Shown piece by piece: positions 58,165-64,000 of a stretch of 64,000 nucleotides of DNA; position 1 is the stretch's first letter; each line of letters opens with the position of its first letter. The DNA is from Omphiscola glabra (taxonomy: Eukaryota > Mollusca > Gastropoda > Lymnaeidae), in assembly GCA_964017045.1 (NCBI GenBank), contig OZ024794.1, positions 55,576,108 to 55,640,107 of the forward strand, given 5' to 3'. Made by a program: the position numbers and the translations under genes. Under the pieces are notes generated by a model. That model made no database searches. It was not told the DNA's origin and was given only the letters and a program-made list of their open reading frames with translations.

Positions 58165-60006
58165 ATGGACCTGCATTAAATAGTCTGGCACACGGTGTTA
58201 GACAGTAGTGTCCGTAGACCTATTCTGACTATTCGGAAAACAATTGTTTGTACCATGTTACGCAACCTCTCAACGATCCCATCTTAATTTCCTTATCCTG
58301 ATAATTTCTCAAAATGTGTGTTAACTTAATATATGAAATGTGTATATTTATATTATGTTGGGTGTGCAAGGGAAAGGGGCGAGCAAGGACTCACTCCGGG
58401 CGCCAACATCAAAAGTGTGTGGGGGGGGGGGGGAGCTAAAATGTCTTTATATAGGACAAGAAGCGCCCAAATAGTTTTTTTTAGGTCCACTCCGGGCCTT
58501 TTTTCTACATGGTTAGTGACGTCATTTTCAGGCTGCTTCCTGTGAGCTCTTTTTGTTCGACAAAGCCCTGGTTGGCCTATATATATTGTCACTTGGGATT
58601 TAAAAAAAAATAATTCTTATATATCTCATATGGTACACGTGTATTTAAAATATGTCTTTTATTATATCAAAATTAGGTACTATTTGATTTATGATATATG
58701 TTAATATGTGTTGTGAAATTTCAAACTGGAAGCGAAAATAAAATATGAATGCCTTTAGCTACAGCGAAGCCTTATGTTTAAAAAATCATTCCCCACTTTC
58801 GTCTTACTTAATTGATACCAAGAGTTAGTACTTTAAAAATGTGTAAAAATAAACTTTCGTGGTGGTAATTAAATTGACTTGTTAGAGAACGAATTTGGAG
58901 ACGAGTTTTGAAGGATGGAATTAATTGGTGAATTTATTAACCAAAGTATCAGTTATATTACTTTATTTATTATTTTGTATCACATTATTTTCAACACATA
59001 AGAGCACCATAGATTGTTATTCTATCGTCCATTTAAATCAGAAACCACAAGAAATCCTCATAACCGATTTTCTTATGCCACACTAATTTACTCTAGCACC
59101 ATAATTGACAACTACCATTACCATTTTACTAATTTAAAGGTATGTAGGGCCTAACATTATTTTAATATTTTTTAAAAGCTACATCATAGCAACCTACATT
59201 AAGGATTGTTTCGGTAATTAAAAAACTAACAATAACATCTACACCACAGAGCTATAATATATGTCTATGATCTACACACGTTTTCTTTTGAATACTTCTC
59301 GGTGTTAATTTTAAAATACATATATAATGTATTATTTTTTAAAATAAGAATGACACGGTAGATAACTGTGAGAATATTTAAAGATTAAGATTGCAAGTTG
59401 CCTCTCTTTTTAAAGAACACTGCAAGAGTTTGAGTGCATTGACGTCACAAAATACTCACAAGAGTTCCATTATGTTATGCTTGTCGTCTTGCCGGCTTGG
59501 CATTTATATCTATTTTCTAATAATCACCAAAATCTAAATTATTCAGTGATTTTTTTAAATATTAAAATGCGTGATTAAATATTATGAAAACATTGAAATA
59601 CTTCAAATATATGCTTACAAATAACTTAATATTTTCTTGCTTTTAGATCAAACATTATTGTTTTAATTCTTAACTTATTTTGAAAGCTATTAGATTTTAC
59701 AATACCCTGACAGAAGTAGATTTACTTTAAAATATTTTTTAAGACATTGTTAAAAAACCCTTACGCTAATATAAAGAAACAGAAACTGCGAAAATAGGGA
59801 TAAATATACTTAATTTTCAGGTTAAAAGAAATCTGGTAGCTGGATGGGTGCACCTGAATCCTGATTTCCGCTTTCTCAATAGACCTTTGTAAATTGTATG
59901 GAAAGGATGGCAAGACGCCGAAAAAGTCTCAAGTTACACCAATAATGTGACATATGTGTTAGTTTGTTAATTAATAATTAGAGAAGGCTTTGGAAAACCA
60001 TCGTAA
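58165..60006. other. No gene recognised; probable FMNL upstream region
   Basis: AT-rich, with a poly-G run at 58420. A promoter for the formin gene may lie near its right end, but no clear element can be named. Confidence 0.45.
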
Positions 60007-60015
60007 ATGTATATG

Positions 60016-62019
60016 ATGGGGAATTCTGACAGCCGCAACCTCGACCATGGACACAACCGTTATGACAGTCGTGGAGCTGGGCTGGAATTACAACGAAAAC
60101 CATCGGTTCCGGTACCTCGTCTACCGATGCCAGACGGACAGGAACTGGAAAGAAGATTTACAAAAGTGCTAGTATGTGTGTTTTTGATATGTTCGTTACA
60201 GTAAATGTATATTTTCATATCATGTATCGGTCTAACAAGTTGTGTTTATTTTCTTTCCACACTTAAAGTCATTTAGTGAAAGGGATTATTAGCTAGCATC
60301 CTTCAACTTCATAGAAGTTCAAGACTAAGACATCAAAACAATGACCAGAGTCCAGTCTTATCTAAGGTTATATAGACTATTGACTGTCAGTTTCCTCTAA
60401 ATATTTTCTATTGACAAGTAAGCATTGACACTAGCATAGTTACTGCATAGTCATACTACTCACATCATAACATGAAAGGAGGAAATTTATGAATTGTATC
60501 ATATAATGTATGGTCATGGTTATTTCATACTCATAGATAGATGATTAGACTTAGATGAAACCAAACATGACACACTTCACACACTCATTATTATTATTTT
60601 CAGATTTTTATTTTATGTATACATATAATATCATGATTCACTAATATCACCAGGCAGGCCTATTCACTGATTTTTTATCTTGTTTTCAGTCTTTAGACCT
60701 AGTTCAGAATTCATGAGTGTATTATAAGGGTGGGCAAACTTTTTTTGCAGAGGGCCACGTTGACAAATGTAAAGCTATTGGGGGGCTGCATGTATATTAT
60801 GTCCAATTTTTACATGTCTATAAACAATTCTCTATATTAAAATCGGTAAATTTGCATTTTAGCCTCACATGACAAAAGTCAAGGACTGTTTAAAAAATAG
60901 AAAATTAGAAAGAAATTTGATCAAAATTGTTACCAACAATCATAACGGTACATGAAATTCTGTAAAATTCAACCAAATAACTTAAAAACAAAGTAATTTT
61001 TTTATTTCTAAATGCCTTCAAGGGCGGCATAAATCAGTTGCCGGGCCGTAGTTTGCCCACCCCTGGTGTATTACATTTTTTGTGAGTGACAAACAATCGG
61101 CTAATTCAAATAATTTATAATTTAGGGTCCTAAGATAAATTACTGGGAGGCCACAAAGTACTAATAATAATAATTATTGAATTAGCCTGATTATTTCCGT
61201 AATTGTTTATGACACATAAAATTAGTTATATGAGTGGTATGGCCTTATGAAATTATGTGCAACCATAATTTTGTTAATGCCTTTTAAGAGCTAAGGTTTT
61301 TAGTATTTGCTTTATCATTATTTATGGCCTATTTCTAACTTTGAAAATCTGATTAGACCTAAACTTGAATCCCAAAAGGAAAGAATATACTATAGAACCT
61401 ACACTTTAAAAAAATTAAATGTTGGTATGTGTGCTACGAAGTATTTTTACGATGTTATTGATATTGAATATTTTTTACTAAATTAATAATTTTTAACTAG
61501 TGGGTTATCCATAAATGACATCACATAGCTATGTGTGGGGGTGGGGAGTAAAACATTTGTGATAAATGTGTTAAACTTTATTTGTACAACAGTTGGGGAA
61601 ATGGGGGAGGGATGGGGACAAACATCAGCCATATCATCAAATATTTCTAATAGTCTGTTAAACAAAAATAAAAGTAGCATTTTAATTTTTATGATTATAG
61701 TCAATGGCTTTCTTTTCTCATGAGTTAATTATGAGTCTAGGGTTATCACAGTTTAGTACGTATCGTTTAGTCAATATTAACCAATATCTTTGGTTTAAAA
61801 AAATTGTCTTCTTCCACTTTGATTTTCCTACTCTAAACATCTTAAGAAGCCACAAAATGCCTCACTACCCAAACCAACACTTATTTTAAAAATTGACTTT
61901 ATATATTTATTGTATTATAATTTATATTTTCACAGACTTCTATGGATTTACCTCCAGACAAAGCTAAAGTACTTAAAGGATATGATGATGAGAGGAAATG
62001 GGACCTGATATGTGATCAG
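60016..62019 (+). CDS. FMNL: Formin-like protein (FMNL), first two coding exons
   Basis: FMNL formins nucleate and bundle actin downstream of Rho-family GTPases at the plasma membrane. Exon 1 (60016-60171) starts MGNSDSRN, with glycine at position 2 and serine at position 6, as in the N-myristoylated vertebrate FMNLs. It ends with [18 protein letters not shown] before a GTATGT donor. Exon 2 (61936-62019) encodes [20 protein letters not shown] then KWDLICDQ, followed by GTAAGT. The LPMP...ELE-RF-VL-M-LPPDKA-L--YD-E-KW-LICDQ pattern matches the start of the FMNL GTPase-binding domain. Two in-frame ATGs lie just upstream (60007 and 60013), but the MGN start is preferred because of the myristoylation motif. 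The rest of the gene (FH1, FH2) is beyond the window. Which FMNL paralogue it corresponds to cannot be said. Confidence 0.88.
60725..61065 (-). mobile_element. hAT MITE, GGGGTGGGCAAACT family, second copy in FMNL intron
   Basis: 341 bp, TAAGGGTGGGCAAACT to AGTTTGCCCACCCCTG, with a perfect GTGTATTA duplication (60717-60724 and 61066-61073). Inverted relative to 55052-55414. Confidence 0.92.
61074..61935 (+). other. Rest of FMNL intron 1
   Basis: AT-rich. A single arm resembling the TIR of 33707 (TTATCCATAAATGACATCAC) is at 61505-61524, followed by G-rich sequence; no partner arm was found. Confidence 0.6.
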
Positions 62020-62917
62020 GTAAGTCAGTAGCCCTAGTACTTCATGGTTATGAATTATAGTTTTACATAATTTTTAGCATTTGTTTGACTTTTTTTTTCC
62101 CTTCTGTTTTGAAATTACATTTTAATCCTTACAAAGCTCTTCCAGTCTTACACTTTACTCTTCATGGGGTAGTTTTCCCCAAAGAACCGCACACAAAAAA
62201 TGTTATAAAGGAGTCCTGAAACATGATAAGACTTTAGCTTTAGGTCACATTAACAACATATTTAAGTAAATAATACAAAGAAATTAATCACAAATGAAAC
62301 AAAAAAACCTAGTTAAAATGCAACAAATTTTTGATACTATGAGGGTCATATATCTTTTGTGATGCTAACTTAAAGTAAGACACCCCTGAATTGTGTAATT
62401 AGTGAATAAGGATCTAAATGTCTAATCAAGTTAGTAATACGTTTAAAAAATTAAATATAATCTTTTGTATAGATATCAATTTGTCTAAAAGTGAAAAAGA
62501 TAATATTAAAAAATCTGTCAGTACCTTGCTAAATTGACTTCTGGGCAATAAATGGTATGTACATAATATGTTGATGAAACACTGTTAATGCATTACCTTG
62601 TCTCAACCCTGATTCAGCTTTTTGTCAAATTTGATAGCTTTATATTTTTAAAAAATGTAAATAAATGACATATTTGGTACTAGTAAAGTCATTTCATGTG
62701 CTTAATTTGAAATAACAAAATAAGTTTGGTTCTTTAGAGAAAATTATAAAAGTCTAGAATACTATAACTTTTGTTTTGGATTACATTCATGGAACTTTTA
62801 AATTTACACCAAGAGTACTGATTATTAAAATGAGAAAAAAACTTACATAAGTCTTGACAGCAAATTGTTTTATATTCATTCATTGGTTGTAAAATAATTA
62901 AGCTTTCTAAAACATAT
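62020..62917 (+). other. FMNL intron 2, left part
   Basis: Begins GTAAGT; no next exon is found before the window ends. AT-rich, no other feature. Confidence 0.6.
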
Positions 62918-63258
62918 GGTGAACGATCTTTCTGTGCTCCAAAACAATGGAATTCTCTCCCATAACACATCAGAAATATAACGACTATAACAGCCTTCTA
63001 AACTGCCATCTCTTTAAACTGTACTATACCGACTCATTCTCACCCGCACTGACTGATAAACAATGCTTGATTCTGCTTGGTGCTGTCCATGGCTAGACAG
63101 GTGTAGATAGTACTTGGGTGGGTGAGGTCAAGCTTTTCACCAATTGTTGTTTTTAAATGTATACGTTTCTGTAACTGCTAATTTTTATGTAAAGTGCAGT
63201 TAGCCTAGCCCTATGCTGGGATACTGCGCTATATAAAACCACCGAATAATAATAATTT
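62918..63258 (+). mobile_element. LINE 3' end with (AAT)n tail (CR1/L2/Jockey-like)
   Basis: Encodes RSFCAPKQWNSLP, then LNCHLFKLYYTDSF, the RT C-terminal motif. It then has a 3' UTR ending CTGGGATACTGCGCTATATA and AATAATAATAAT. Short-repeat tails of this kind are typical of the clade. It is inserted in the FMNL intron. Confidence 0.75.
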
Positions 63259-63639
63259 TCAAAGGAAATAGTGTTTACCATCTTTAAGATTTAAAAGTGT
63301 TTTAAAGTTAGTTTTGATAAATAGCTTGGCAAAATGTTTATGACACCTGCATTAGTGGGATGAAGTGGACATCATGGCATTGTTAAAATTTTATTCTTCA
63401 CTTTTTACGTTCTCTGATAACATTTTATTACTTCCAGCAGTGTTACAAAGTTTAACATTAATTAGTATGATTTTAATAGAACTTTACTCGTGGCACAAAA
63501 AAATAATCTGAGATTTGGGTAATGATGCCTTGTAAACACATAGTACAGTCCTCTCTTTGAGGTGTATTGTTCCAGACCCTCAGTTTCAATCTGGGTATAG
63601 AAGCTGCAGCTGTGGCCATCTTTCAGTTCACCTATTCAT

Positions 63640-64000
63640 CAAAGGAGAGTGAGAAAGGGGACCCAAGATATATAAAGTTCTTCCACTTTGTATCCCTTGA
63701 TAACAGTGGTAGGAGGGGTGTCTGCTTATTCCGTTTGTTTTCTTCAGGCTAAATCATCCAGAACAGTTAGGATTGGAAACTTAGTGGCAGAAAAATTAAC
63801 AGTAATTAACAGCTTGCCATCCATCATAGTGTGGATGTTAACCGGTTGGTTGTAGTCTTTAGAGCACACTAGAAGGACATGGGGAAGAGCAAGAACACAG
63901 CCTTGCTTCACTCAACTGACTTGCGAGATCTCAAATGTAATGTCCCTGTCCTCTTGTGTAAGTGCATGATTACAGCTATTGCTTGGGAAGTTTGCTTTTG
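63640..64000 (-). pseudogene. Non-LTR RT relic, continues off window
   Basis: The minus strand encodes VKQGCVLALPHVLLVCS followed by a weaker NIHTMMDGKLLTV, resembling the NGVKQGCVLAPTLF block and the downstream R-x-DGKLF segment of RTE-like RTs. Frame and substitutions indicate decay. Confidence 0.55.

Noticed and set aside
1..64000. tRNA genes and LTR retrotransposons
   Set aside because: No tRNA with intact A and B boxes, and no paired LTRs or gag-pol coding region could be recognised by eye.

Overview
This is a eukaryotic nuclear window. It is AT-rich, has spliced genes with GT-AG introns, and is packed with degenerate transposable elements and satellites. NOP56, a CHAF1A-like gene and an FMNL-type formin place it in an animal. 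The frequent TAGGCCTA-type words, RTE and CR1/L2/Jockey-like LINE relics and abundant short hAT-type MITEs fit a lophotrochozoan, possibly a gastropod mollusc. That placement is inference; no rRNA or mitochondrial marker is present.

Layout. (1) 141-1982, minus: three exons of the large chromatin assembly factor 1 subunit (CHAF1A-like), running off the left edge. (2) 2000-14040: gene-poor, with reverse-transcriptase relics, a hAT transposase relic, telomere-like and 23-bp repeats, a possible transposase N-terminus and a frameshifted RTE/BovB-type LINE (12059-14040, minus). (3) 14453-21776, plus: a complete NOP56 gene of 10 exons (549 codons plus stop when joined), with a good candidate C/D-box snoRNA in one intron and one GC-AG intron. 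(4) 22000-33000: hAT-type MITEs, one nested in another, then a 3.58-kb unit present as a head-to-tail tandem duplication (25761-32925). An inverted, shorter third copy lies at 52917-55021. All three copies keep a short ORF starting MPF, probably an initial coding exon.

(5) 33546-40225, minus: three exons joined by matching splice phases, of a cysteine-rich protein I do not recognise. Its introns hold a 1.4-kb PIF/Harbinger-like element carrying a C2H2 finger, a 2.35-kb minisatellite (71 units of 33 bp with a binary C/T variant) and several MITEs. (6) 40500-59000: more minisatellites, a 36-bp perfect-arm palindrome, an unexplained GC-rich block (44300-45019), two TIR families, a CTCF-like site, LINE 3' fragments and a few unassigned exon candidates. 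(7) 60016-62019, plus: the first two coding exons of a formin-like (FMNL) gene with an N-myristoylation start, running off the right edge; its introns contain a hAT MITE and LINE pieces.

The recognised genes do different jobs (chromatin assembly, box C/D snoRNP assembly, actin nucleation) and nothing suggests a functional cluster. Boundaries rest on reading splice signals and protein similarity by eye; no alignment or database search was run.
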